Positions 1 to 5,992 of a stretch of 6,826 nt of DNA are shown here, piece by piece. Position 1 is the stretch's first letter; each line of letters begins with the position of its first letter. This DNA is from Bacteroidales bacterium (GTDB lineage: Bacteria; Bacteroidota; Bacteroidia; Bacteroidales; F082): assembly GCA_017508895.1 (NCBI GenBank), contig JAFWRA010000298.1:1-6826 (forward strand), read 5' to 3'. The notes below the pieces were generated by a model. It was not told the origin of the DNA. It searched no databases and saw only the letters and a list, made by a program, of their open reading frames with translations. The position numbers were made by a program, and so were the translations under genes.

Positions 1-613
1 GATTCACCGTGGTAATCTCCAATTCGCCTCTTGCACTGGGCTTGATGGTCTTGGCTACATTGACAACCTTGTTGGGATAAAAATATAGACCAACCACAGC
101 ATAATTGCTCTTGGGTTCCTTAGGTTTCTCCTCAATACTTAAGCAGTTACCGTGCTTGTCAAACTCGGCCACACCATAGCGCTCGGGGTCGGAAACCCAA
201 TAGCCAAACACCGTAGCTTTCTTGTTCTCCTCGGCATCTTTCACTGCATCTCTCAGAAGTTTGATAAAACCGCTTCCGTAAAAGATGTTGTCACCTAGCA
301 CAAGGCAGGCACAATCGTCACCGATGAACTTTTCACCAATGATGAAGGCCTGTGCTAGACCGTCGGGAGAAGGTTGCTCAGCATATTCGAAATGTACACC
401 ATAGTCGGAGCCGTCGCCCAGCAGACGCTTGAAGCCCGGCAAGTCGTATGGCGTGCTGATAATCAATATATCTCTAATTCCAGCAAGCATTAAAGCCGAA
501 ATGGGATAATATACCATTGGCTTGTCATAGATTGGTAACAGTTGTTTGCTAACACCTTTGGTGATAGGGTACAATCTGGTGCCGGAGCCTCCGGCGAGTA
601 CGATGCCTTTCAT
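1..613 (-). CDS. rfbA: Glucose-1-phosphate thymidylyltransferase (RmlA/RfbA), 3' end beyond window
   Basis: This enzyme joins glucose-1-phosphate and dTTP to make dTDP-glucose plus pyrophosphate, the first step of the cytoplasmic dTDP-L-rhamnose and dTDP-deoxysugar pathway. Translating the minus strand from the ATG at 613-611 gives 204 complete codons; family members are usually about 290 residues, so roughly 70% is visible. The nucleotide-binding motif [10 protein letters not shown] is at residues 7-16, followed by the conserved [12 protein letters not shown] (22-33). The metal-binding aspartate lies in [10 protein letters not shown] (D108), [13 protein letters not shown] is at 136-148, EEKP at 161-164 and ARGELEIT at 194-201. 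The second metal aspartate should lie beyond the edge. The gene starts 50 bp after the dehydratase stop with no promoter consensus in the gap, so it is probably the second gene of the same operon. Its leader is AT-rich. rfbC, rfbD or rfbB would be expected next. Identification is firm. Confidence 0.96.
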   Translation of the reverse strand, partial: MKGIVLAGGSGTRLYPITKGVSKQLLPIYDKPMVYYPISALMLAGIRDILIISTPYDLPGFKRLLGDGSDYGVHFEYAEQPSPDGLAQAFIIGEKFIGDDCACLVLGDNIFYGSGFIKLLRDAVKDAEENKKATVFGYWVSDPERYGVAEFDKHGNCLSIEEKPKEPKSNYAVVGLYFYPNKVVNVAKTIKPSARGELEITTVN

Positions 614-663
614 ATAATATTAGTTTTTTTTATTATTTCACGATTAAATGCTATAAGTAGTGA

Positions 664-2568
664 TTAATGTCTATCATAAATCTCGTACCTACTATTCTTA
701 CTAATGAACTCCGGTACAGTTTTCTTCATCAGTTTCACCATGTCTGGAATCTCCACCTTGAGGGAAAGCTTTTCCAATTCGTCGATGATGGAAGCAACTT
801 CATTGTATTCATACTCTCTCACTTTGGCGATACGGATGCGCTCATGCGGGGTGGGAAGCGTGTTTTCGGTATTCGACAGGACCTCCTCATAAAGCTTTTC
901 ACCTGGACGAAGACCTGTGTATTTGATTTCAATGTCTTTACCCACCTCATATCCGGCAAGCTGAATCATGCGGCGCGCCAAGGTGTCAATCTTCACGCTT
1001 TCGCCCATGTCGAACACGAAGATCTGTGTGCCCGTGCTCATGGTGGCGGCCTCCATCACCAGACGGCATGCTTCGGGGATAGTCATGAAGAACCTTGTGA
1101 TGTCGGGATGGGTCACCGTAACAGGGCCTCCATTTTCAATCTGTTCCCTGAAACGTGGGATGACGCTGCCGTTGCTGCCCAACACATTACCGAAACGTGT
1201 GGTTACAAATCTCGTCTTCCCTGGATGTTTGCCTTGTTCTATGGCTAAACCGAGCGACTGCACATAAATCTCTGCCAGCCGCTTGGAGCATCCCATGACG
1301 TTGGTGGGATTCACGGCCTTGTCGGTACTGATCATCACCATCTTCTCCACATCATACTCGATGCACTTGTCGGCCACGTTACGCGAGCCGTACACATTCA
1401 CCAACACGGCCTCACAGGGATTTTCCTCCATCAGCGGCACATGCTTGTAGGCTGCTGCATGGAATACCACCTGAGGATGATAGTGCCTGAAAGCAAAATC
1501 GAGACGTTCCTGCTGCCTCACGTCGCCAATCACCGGAACGAAATCCAACTCCGGGAAACGGCCTTCCAACTCGAGGCGAAGGTTGTGCATGGGCGTCTCT
1601 GCGTTGTCGAATAAAATCAGTTGCTTCACCCCGAAGGTGGCGAGCTGCCTACACAACTCACTGCCGATGCTGCCGGCGGCACCCGTGACAAGTATGATTT
1701 TCCCTTTGAAATTGTTGATGATGGCATCCATCGACAACTCTATCTCAGGTCGGCCAAGGAGGTCCTCAATCTTGATAGCCCTCACCCTGTTTCTCGAAAG
1801 CCTTCCCTCTTCCACTTCGTTGATGGTCGGAGCGATGAGAAGCCTTATGTTGTTGTGGTTGCAATAGTCAATGAGTGTGTCCTCATGCTGGGCATCCTTC
1901 TCATAGGCAAAAAGGAGTGCCGAAATGGATAGACGATCGAAAATGTTTTGCAGTTCTTTATTGTCTTCGTAGTTGAAAATGGGATAATCCGACAGCTTGA
2001 GCTTTTTCGTGGTGCTTTCAGGGGAGAGGAACCCGACAACACGGTAATGGGGTGAGTTCTGCAATCGGGTGATGGCCGCCACCGACTTGTCGGAAGTGCC
2101 AAAGACAAGCACACGTTGCCGGTTTTTAATGTCGTTCAGGTTGCTTTTGTAGCGATTGTAGACTCCTACCATCAACACACGAACCAACAAAACCAAGAAC
2201 AAGGAAAGTAGGAAGTCGCAGCAGAGCGCGATGAAAACGCTGGAGTTGAACAGACAAGTTATCGCAACGATAATGCCTAACAACACTACTTTTGTCAGAA
2301 ACGTTAAGGCATAACGCAACAGGTCATGGAAGGAGGAATAACGTACCACCAGCTTGTATTCCTTGAAGACAAACATGGTAATGATACTGGCCGCAACTGA
2401 ACCGCCTATCCACCACCAAGCAAAGTTGCCCGAATAGTAACTTGAGCTGGCGAAGAAACTCAACACAAGCAAAACAATCACCGACGCCCCAACAGAAAGG
2501 CATAAGTCCAATCCAAAGAAGGCTTTGGAACTGAAATATTTGTTTTGAAACTTTGTGAGGAGGTTCAT
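664..2568 (-). CDS. Membrane-anchored UDP-N-acetyl-sugar 4,6-dehydratase, CapD/WbpM/PglF family
   Basis: This is a 634-residue polysaccharide-biosynthesis protein of the long CapD/WbpM/PglF type. Family members convert UDP-GlcNAc to UDP-4-keto-6-deoxy sugars for capsule, O-antigen or glycoprotein glycans. Four hydrophobic segments are visible at about 16-40, 47-68, 86-106 and 110-136. A CoA-binding-like Rossmann domain follows (about 150-250; RVLVFGTSDKS at 152-162), then the extended-SDR catalytic domain from about 288. That domain has the cofactor loop VTGAAGSIG (294-302), STDKAVNPTN (414-423), M425-x3-K429 where short SDRs have YxxxK, TRFGNVLGS (457-465) and RPGEKLYEE (554-562). Met in place of the catalytic Tyr is normal for this long subfamily. 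The ATG at 2568 is chosen because it precedes the first membrane span; its upstream sequence is A-rich. Length is normal and the frame intact. The exact substrate cannot be read from sequence, so no symbol is given. Confidence 0.94.
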   Translation of the reverse strand: MNLLTKFQNKYFSSKAFFGLDLCLSVGASVIVLLVLSFFASSSYYSGNFAWWWIGGSVAASIITMFVFKEYKLVVRYSSFHDLLRYALTFLTKVVLLGIIVAITCLFNSSVFIALCCDFLLSLFLVLLVRVLMVGVYNRYKSNLNDIKNRQRVLVFGTSDKSVAAITRLQNSPHYRVVGFLSPESTTKKLKLSDYPIFNYEDNKELQNIFDRLSISALLFAYEKDAQHEDTLIDYCNHNNIRLLIAPTINEVEEGRLSRNRVRAIKIEDLLGRPEIELSMDAIINNFKGKIILVTGAAGSIGSELCRQLATFGVKQLILFDNAETPMHNLRLELEGRFPELDFVPVIGDVRQQERLDFAFRHYHPQVVFHAAAYKHVPLMEENPCEAVLVNVYGSRNVADKCIEYDVEKMVMISTDKAVNPTNVMGCSKRLAEIYVQSLGLAIEQGKHPGKTRFVTTRFGNVLGSNGSVIPRFREQIENGGPVTVTHPDITRFFMTIPEACRLVMEAATMSTGTQIFVFDMGESVKIDTLARRMIQLAGYEVGKDIEIKYTGLRPGEKLYEEVLSNTENTLPTPHERIRIAKVREYEYNEVASIIDELEKLSLKVEIPDMVKLMKKTVPEFISKNSRYEIYDRH

Positions 2569-2696
2569 TATGTTGTGTTTTGTTTATTTCGTATGATAGA
2601 TTTATTCTCTTGATTCAATCTATCCACAGGTACCCCTTTTATTATGTATAAATTCTCTTTTTTCTCTCGCTCTTCTCTCGCCCTTAGCATACTGTT

Positions 2697-2727
2697 GGCA
2701 TAGTCAAGCAAGCTGTTTGAGTATGCC
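2697..2727. repeat. Imperfect inverted repeat, 11-bp arms
   Basis: GGCATAGTCAA (2697-2707) and TTGAGTATGCC (2717-2727) are complementary at 10 of 11 positions around a 9-nt loop. GCATACT at 2687-2693 can also pair with AGTATGC at 2720-2726, so two mutually exclusive stems are possible in a transcript. No T-run follows on either strand, so it is not a classical terminator. It abuts the 11-bp array and could be an operator or leader structure for the polysaccharide operon; that role is inference. Confidence 0.5.
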
Positions 2728-2731
2728 TACA

Positions 2732-2771
2732 CCTTGCCATCTCCTTGCCTACACCTTGCCTACACCTTGCC
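2732..2771. repeat. Four CCTTGCC copies at exact 11-bp spacing
   Basis: CCTTGCC begins at 2732, 2743, 2754 and 2765. Two units are identical 11-mers (CCTTGCCTACA at 2743-2753 and 2754-2764), the first is diverged (CCTTGCCATCT) and the last is partial. On the strand transcribed toward the capsule genes the motif reads GGCAAGGTGTA. Spacing of one helical turn places all copies on one face of the DNA, as in an array for a cooperatively binding protein. A simple slippage-generated repeat is the alternative. Confidence 0.65.
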
Positions 2772-2801
2772 AAAAGGCTTTTGAAATCTCAAAAAAGGGG
2801 T

Positions 2802-4313
2802 TCAAGTCCGGTTTTCAAGCAGTTCCTTTACCGGCCCGAACTCTTCCACGATGTCGCTGACAATACGTTCGTCCATCGCCTTGTTTTTGTAGACGCTTCT
2901 GCCGTTGAGGCCCCGCAACACACTGTCTACAGTCAAAAAAGGGAAGACCTTGGCAAGGTGTTCGGCAAACCCCTTCTTGGTGTTGTCACAACGGAGGATA
3001 CCCAACTTGACGAAGGCCTCGCGCAGATGCATCCATTTCCAGCCTTCGTAACGCTTGGTCTCCTTGTCTTTTTTCTCCTTGCTGAGGAGGGTGCGGCCTA
3101 TGTAGAAGCCACAATGATGCAGGATTTCGTAGTACTTGTTGATGGCATCCATGTTGCCCACCAGCGCATCGGTGAAGATGTAGGAAAACGTGGGTCGGTG
3201 GGGTGACGAGGCCTTGCGTCGCTGATAGACCGACAAGGCGTCTTTGGCCGTCGCAATCGGCTCATCAGGCTTGGCCTCTTCGAGCTCAGCGCTCTCCTGG
3301 TGTTCCATATCCTCACGGAGATATTGGATGCGGAAAAGCAGTTCGATGATGTTGTTCAGCTCTTCTTCGCAGATTTCCTTGCGGAAGGAGTTGAGGAAAC
3401 GGCCAAAGCCGGCATAATGGCCGTTGATGATGTAGGTGTTGCCTAAAAAGCGGTACAACCGGCCACCATATTTCATCTCGCCTAAGAGTTCACTCGTGGC
3501 CTTGATTTCGTCGTCGCGTCGGTTTGGCCATTCGTCCTCGGGGGTCGTGTTCTTCATGGTGTTGAAATCGCGAAGCGCCATGTTCTGTGCTTTCACGCCT
3601 TTGGGCTCGTTGACCACGCGCTCGGCCAAAAGGGTAAACTGGTCATTGTCGATTTCGCCCTTCGGCATGTCGTGAAGCTCAGCCAACACTTTGGAAAGCT
3701 GCTGAAGCACCTCGCTGCAGCTCATGCAGATGGCGCTGTTTTGCTTGGCCAACGGACGAAGCATCTCACCGATGGCCTTGTCTTCAAGCGCATCGATAAC
3801 CAAGGCTGAGAATTTGGGCCTGTAGTCTTTCCAATTCTTGGCGATATGCTTCCTGTTTTTCTCTTGAAAGGCGATCAGTTTGGTCGCATTGGTTTCGGTG
3901 TAATAAGCGGCGGTGCCTTTGGCGGGCTTGTTCTCGGGCAACAAGGTGTACAAGTCGAGCATGAAATGCTTCGAAGGGCAGTATTCGGGAATGCTTTCGG
4001 CAGGTTTGCCCGATTCATCGTTGCCTCTCATCCATCGGCTCACTTCATCAAACCGCTTGCTCCAGTCGTAGAAATCCACGCCGCAAGCCTCTTTGAAGGG
4101 CAGATGGTAGTTCCAACGGTCTTTCATCACCTGGAGTTTCATAAGCAGCATCTTGGCCTCGGTGGTGATGGCAAGCATCAAGGTGGTCTGCGTGTAGGTG
4201 TTGAGTACGTACTGGCAGGCATCGCACATGCCATCTATTGAGTTGAGCAAGGACAACACGTTGGAACGGTCCTGCGGTTTGTCGGATGACAGCTTCTTAT
4301 TTGTCATGGACAT
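2802..4313 (-). CDS. Hypothetical protein, 503 aa, no recognised family
   Basis: This is an intact 503-residue reading frame ending in TGA (2804-2802). I do not recognise the family. There is no signal peptide and no membrane span, and the protein is largely helical and charged, so it is probably cytoplasmic. Two similar short segments each carry a CxxC pair followed two residues later by VL: C30/C33 and C196/C199. This hints at an internal duplication or a metal or disulfide site. A charged, low-complexity linker is at about 335-355. The C-terminal part (about 375-495: FSYIFTDALVG, WKWMHLREAFVKLGIL, FAEHLAKVFPFLTVDSVLRGLNG) reads like a compact helical domain. The ATG at 4313 is the most upstream; Met3 (4307) is an alternative. 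It diverges from the M15 cassette across a 214-bp gap and is transcribed toward the polysaccharide operon. An RteC-like or other accessory-element regulator was considered but cannot be supported. Confidence 0.85.
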   Translation of the reverse strand: MSMTNKKLSSDKPQDRSNVLSLLNSIDGMCDACQYVLNTYTQTTLMLAITTEAKMLLMKLQVMKDRWNYHLPFKEACGVDFYDWSKRFDEVSRWMRGNDESGKPAESIPEYCPSKHFMLDLYTLLPENKPAKGTAAYYTETNATKLIAFQEKNRKHIAKNWKDYRPKFSALVIDALEDKAIGEMLRPLAKQNSAICMSCSEVLQQLSKVLAELHDMPKGEIDNDQFTLLAERVVNEPKGVKAQNMALRDFNTMKNTTPEDEWPNRRDDEIKATSELLGEMKYGGRLYRFLGNTYIINGHYAGFGRFLNSFRKEICEEELNNIIELLFRIQYLREDMEHQESAELEEAKPDEPIATAKDALSVYQRRKASSPHRPTFSYIFTDALVGNMDAINKYYEILHHCGFYIGRTLLSKEKKDKETKRYEGWKWMHLREAFVKLGILRCDNTKKGFAEHLAKVFPFLTVDSVLRGLNGRSVYKNKAMDERIVSDIVEEFGPVKELLENRT

Positions 4314-4347
4314 GTTACAAATGTGGAAATTAAAGCGGATAAAGTGA

Positions 4348-4368
4348 GTGTAACCATGGGGTTGTCAC
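4348..4368. promoter_or_regulatory. Possible operator dyad in the divergent gap
   Basis: GTGTAACC (4348-4355) and GGTTGTCAC (4360-4368) can pair around a 4-nt loop with one bulged base and one G-T wobble. It lies between the 503-residue gene and the cassette promoter, where a site controlling either direction could sit. It is short and imperfect, so it may be chance. Confidence 0.25.
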
Positions 4369-4396
4369 TACTGTTGTCCTTTGTTGCGTCCTGTGC

Positions 4397-4428
4397 TTGG
4401 ACGAGGAAAACTGCGCATTTTACTTTTG
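4397..4428 (+). promoter_or_regulatory. Bacteroidetes-type promoter for the M15 cassette
   Basis: TACTTTTG at 4421-4428 matches the Bacteroidetes -7 consensus TAnnTTTG exactly. TTG at 4397-4399 lies 21 nt upstream, near the usual distance for the -33 element. Transcription should begin around 4433, leaving a leader of about 95 nt before the M15 start at 4528. No other plus-strand position in the divergent gap fits both elements. Confidence 0.7.
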
Positions 4429-4432
4429 CCAT

Positions 4433-4482
4433 CGAAATCCGACGGGAGCAGCATCCCGGGTAGCGATGCCCGAAGGGTTTCG
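4433..4482 (+). ncRNA. Predicted structured 5' leader, three-way junction
   Basis: Hand pairing gives three stems. P1: CGAAATCC (4433-4440) with GGGTTTCG (4475-4482), 8 bp including one U-G wobble. P2: CGGGA (4443-4447) with TCCCG (4454-4458), loop GCAGCA. P3: GGTA (4459-4462) with TGCC (4467-4470), closed by a GCGA tetraloop of the GNRA type. P2 and P3 are directly adjacent, and GA and CGAA join them to P1. The 5' strand of P1 falls where the promoter predicts the transcript to start. P2 competes with an alternative pairing of CGGG (4457-4460) with CCCG (4469-4472). It could be a cis-regulatory or stabilising element. I do not recognise it as a known riboswitch class. Confidence 0.45.
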
Positions 4483-4527
4483 AGAGCTAAACAAACTAAT
4501 GTTGAACTTAAAAATTAAGGTACGCGT

Positions 4528-5067
4528 ATGAAAAACGTCTTGTACACGCCGCACTTCGCAGCACTGGAGTTCACCGAGAGCGCCACGGCTCGGAAGTACG
4601 GCATCGAGAACCGACCTACACCTGAGGCGGTGGCGAACCTCAAACGCCTGTGCCTGCACACCCTTGAGCCCCTCCGCGAGGCGCTCGGCCTGCCGGTCAT
4701 CATCACCAGCGGGTTCCGCTGCCAGGCTTTGAACGACATCATCGCCCATCACTCGCACCGCAGCCAGCACCTCAAAGGTCAGGCTGCCGACTTCTACGTG
4801 GGCTGGTGTGCACCGTTGAGGGGACGCGGCCAGTCGGGCCCTTCGTCAGGCTCAGGCATCGGCTCGTCGCCCAGGGAACGCCTCATCAAGGCCTTCCGCC
4901 TCATCATCACCAGCGAGCAGATCGACTTCGACCAGCTCATTCTCTATCCCAACTTCATCCACGTGAGCTATGTCGCGCCCGAAGTCAACCGTCACTACAT
5001 CATGACTGCCACTGGCAATGGCCGTTATCGCAGAGTCTCGCGTGAGACATCACTCACCATTCTTTAA
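4528..5067 (+). CDS. M15-family zinc D-Ala-D-Ala peptidase (phage endolysin-like)
   Basis: This 179-residue protein is of the Peptidase_M15_3 type, whose members cut peptide cross-bridges or D-Ala-D-Ala ends in peptidoglycan. The N-terminal signature FAALEFTESATARKYGI is at residues 10-26, followed by PLREALGLPVIITSGFR (48-64). The zinc site reads SQHLKGQAAD (79-88), giving H81 and D88, with the third ligand H145 in FIHVSY. FDQLI (134-138) carries the usual conserved acidic residue. There is no signal peptide, as in phage endolysins, which need a holin or other route to reach the wall. Residues 93-112 are a Gly/Ser/Arg-rich insertion absent from the M15 pattern I know. The ATG at 4528 is preceded by TAAGG at 7-nt spacing. 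It is the first gene of the plus-strand cassette. All metal ligands are present, so activity is plausible unless the insertion disturbs the fold. Confidence 0.88.
   Translation: MKNVLYTPHFAALEFTESATARKYGIENRPTPEAVANLKRLCLHTLEPLREALGLPVIITSGFRCQALNDIIAHHSHRSQHLKGQAADFYVGWCAPLRGRGQSGPSSGSGIGSSPRERLIKAFRLIITSEQIDFDQLILYPNFIHVSYVAPEVNRHYIMTATGNGRYRRVSRETSLTIL
4805..4864 (+). repeat. 60-bp in-frame insertion with REP-like core inside the M15 gene
   Basis: The bases around 4801 (GGCTGGT) and 4861 (GGCTCGT) form an imperfect direct repeat exactly 60 bp apart. Removing one interval restores DFYVGSSPRERLIKAF, the uninterrupted form expected of M15 proteins. The insert contains GGCCCTTCGTCAGGCTCAGG (4837-4856). 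From memory this is one base from an interspersed repeat (CCTTCGACAGGCTCAGG type) common in many bacterial intergenic regions. It adds 20 residues rich in Gly, Ser and Arg. The boundaries are inferred, and an expanded natural loop is the alternative. Confidence 0.5.
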
Positions 5068-5089
5068 ACTTTAAACTATAAACTTTAAA
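5062..5089. repeat. Four 7-bp repeats (CTTTAAA/CTATAAA)
   Basis: CTTTAAA, CTTTAAA, CTATAAA and CTTTAAA run in tandem from 5062 to 5089, overlapping the M15 stop codon and filling most of the gap before the next start at 5104. The same heptads recur at 5933-5988 in the same orientation, directly upstream of another gene of this cassette. Confidence 0.75.
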
Positions 5090-5103
5090 AAACTCATCAA
5101 ATC

Positions 5104-5625
5104 ATGGCACAAATCAAACAAGTCGGCATTGGCCGCAAAACTTCAGGTACCATCGATGGTATCACCTATGTAACTCGCAACGGCAAGACCTACGCCCGTT
5201 CAACCCCAACCATGCCTGTCAAGGCTTACAAGACTCCTGCGGCGCTGAAACGTCAGGCGGTCTTCAAGATGATCCAGATGCACATGAAGTATCATCTGCG
5301 CACCATCCGCCAGACCTTCACCCCTAAGGGCAACGGCAGTCCGAGCAACCGCTACTATTCGATGAACGGCAAGGCGCTGCGTTTGGCGCTCGACACCCTG
5401 GCCGACCGTTACGTGGCAGGGGAGGAGGTGAGCCTCACCGAGGTGGAGGCCGCCATCAGCGCTTATGCCACCGAGCATCCCACTTCCATCCGTATCGCCT
5501 CGCTGAGTGGCTATGGCGAGGTGTTCCTCACCGGCGCTTGGCCAGCCACCATCACCCTCAACGCCAACGGCGGCGACAGCACCGTGATCGTCGTTGTGAC
5601 TGAGAATGGCTCCACTCAACCGTAA
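5104..5625 (+). CDS. Hypothetical basic protein, DUF6266-like N-terminal half
   Basis: This 173-residue protein has no signal peptide or membrane span. The first half is very basic: SGTIDGITYVTRNGKTYAR (14-32), then T44-P-A-A-L-K-R-Q-A-V-F (44-54), a helix-rich segment KYHLRTIRQTF (62-72) and NRYYSMNGKAL (82-92). The G-rich start, the Arg before a TP/PT turn and the following KRQ..F block resemble the N-terminal pattern of DUF6266, a Bacteroidetes family often met in phage-like or accessory regions; this is recall, not a search. The C-terminal part (about 126-168) is a run of likely beta strands ending in ITLNANGGDSTVIVVV. In related loci a HU-like DNA-binding protein often sits beside smalltalk and the amidase, so a nucleic-acid-binding role is possible but unproven. 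It starts 36 bp after the M15 stop and is probably co-transcribed. No Shine-Dalgarno is visible; the leader is A-rich. Confidence 0.85.
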   Translation: MAQIKQVGIGRKTSGTIDGITYVTRNGKTYARSTPTMPVKAYKTPAALKRQAVFKMIQMHMKYHLRTIRQTFTPKGNGSPSNRYYSMNGKALRLALDTLADRYVAGEEVSLTEVEAAISAYATEHPTSIRIASLSGYGEVFLTGAWPATITLNANGGDSTVIVVVTENGSTQP

Positions 5626-5658
5626 AACTCATCTGTTCACCTAAAAAACTTCAAAGCA

Positions 5659-5850
5659 ATGAAAAAGACCATCCATCACCTTGCGAAGCTATTCGCTCCA
5701 AAGAAGTCCGTCGTGGCTTCCGAAGACCCTGAACCTAACACGAATCCCAAGAAAGAACTCTGGAAGTTCATCCTCCAGACCGCCATCAGCATCCTTACTG
5801 CCATCCTGACGGCCTTGGGAGCCTCCTCCTGCGTACATCACCTGATGTAG
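5659..5850 (+). CDS. Smalltalk-like small membrane protein with long N-terminal extension
   Basis: This 63-residue protein has a basic N-terminus (MKKTIHHLAKLFAPKK), a polar linker at 17-34 and one hydrophobic helix at about 35-57 (WKFILQTAISILTAILTALG). It ends ASSC58VHHLM. The W-K-F-I-L-Q-T-x-I-S-I-L-T-A pattern followed by a Cys near the end is what I know as the 'smalltalk' family, tiny Bacteroidales proteins usually 30-40 residues long and found next to HU-like and N-acetylmuramoyl-L-alanine amidase genes. Function is unknown. This copy has about 30 extra N-terminal residues, with no internal Met before the helix to serve as a shorter start. The Cys after ASS could be a weak lipobox. It lies 33 bp after the DUF6266-like gene. 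By position beside wall-hydrolase genes it could act like a holin or spanin; that is inference. Confidence 0.8.
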   Translation: MKKTIHHLAKLFAPKKSVVASEDPEPNTNPKKELWKFILQTAISILTAILTALGASSCVHHLM

Positions 5851-5859
5851 TATTTTGAA

Positions 5860-5921
5860 GTTCAAGGGTTCAAGAGGTTTGAGAAGTTCAAATTCAGGCT
5901 TCCACTCTTGAACCTTTGAAC
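5860..5921 (+). repeat. 17-bp-arm inverted repeat between smalltalk and the amidase relic
   Basis: GTTCAAGGGTTCAAGAG (5860-5876) and CTCTTGAACCTTTGAAC (5905-5921) are complementary at 16 of 17 positions, and the odd pair is a G-U wobble in RNA, so the stem is fully paired. The loop is 28 nt and includes another GTTCAA. No T-run follows, so a simple terminator is unlikely. It could attenuate, protect an mRNA end or set relative expression of the two flanking genes. Each arm is itself a tandem of TTCAAGG-like heptads. Confidence 0.6.
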
Positions 5922-5932
5922 TCTTAAACAGC

Positions 5933-5988
5933 CTCTCAACTCTCAACTTTAAACTATAAACTATAAACTATAAACTTTCAACTATAAC
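5933..5988. repeat. Eight tandem heptads upstream of the amidase-like gene
   Basis: The run reads CTCTCAA twice, CTTTAAA, CTATAAA three times, CTTTCAA and CTATAAC without a break, ending 4 bp before the start codon at 5993. It occupies the whole translation-initiation region of that gene. Copy-number change would alter its spacing and sequence, so variable expression is possible. Confidence 0.75.
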
Positions 5989-5992
5989 CCCC

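Larger units (their letters stand above)
2569..2801. other. Gene-free gap upstream of the polysaccharide operon
   Basis: This 233-bp gap separates the 503-residue gene from the dehydratase, both on the minus strand. No credible small gene is seen. There is no TAnnTTTG box on the minus strand, so the operon's promoter was not located; transcription may come through from upstream or use a non-consensus promoter. The gap contains a purine-rich minus-strand stretch at about 2650-2680, an 11-bp-arm dyad at 2697-2727 and an 11-bp-period array at 2732-2771, listed separately. No hairpin followed by a T-run was found after the 503-residue gene's stop. Confidence 0.6.

Noticed and set aside
1281..1318. 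Met425 in place of the catalytic Tyr of the dehydratase as an inactivating change
   Set aside because: Long WbpM/PglF-type enzymes normally have Met at this position and are active, so it is a subfamily feature.
667..2114. Open frames overlapping the dehydratase (667-1248 and others on plus, 1845-2114 on minus)
   Set aside because: They are shadows in other frames of a gene with complete family motifs, and they show no recognisable protein pattern.
2771..2800. CAAAAGGCTTTTG near the 503-residue gene's end as a terminator
   Set aside because: The arms are separated by one base, so no stable RNA loop is possible at full stem length, and no T-run follows it on the minus strand.
2569..2801. Invertible capsule promoter of the Bacteroides fragilis type
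   Set aside because: No pair of inverted repeats flanks a promoter here. The 2697-2727 dyad has only a 9-nt loop and encloses no promoter.
4314..4330. CACATTTG (4325-4318, minus) as a -7 box for the 503-residue gene
   Set aside because: The first base mismatches TAnnTTTG, no TTG is found at a suitable distance upstream, and the start site would fall on the ATG itself.
4420..4770. Minus-strand frame across the M15 start and its promoter region
   Set aside because: It overlaps the promoter, leader and zinc-peptidase gene. Its Arg/Ala-rich composition is typical of an antisense shadow.
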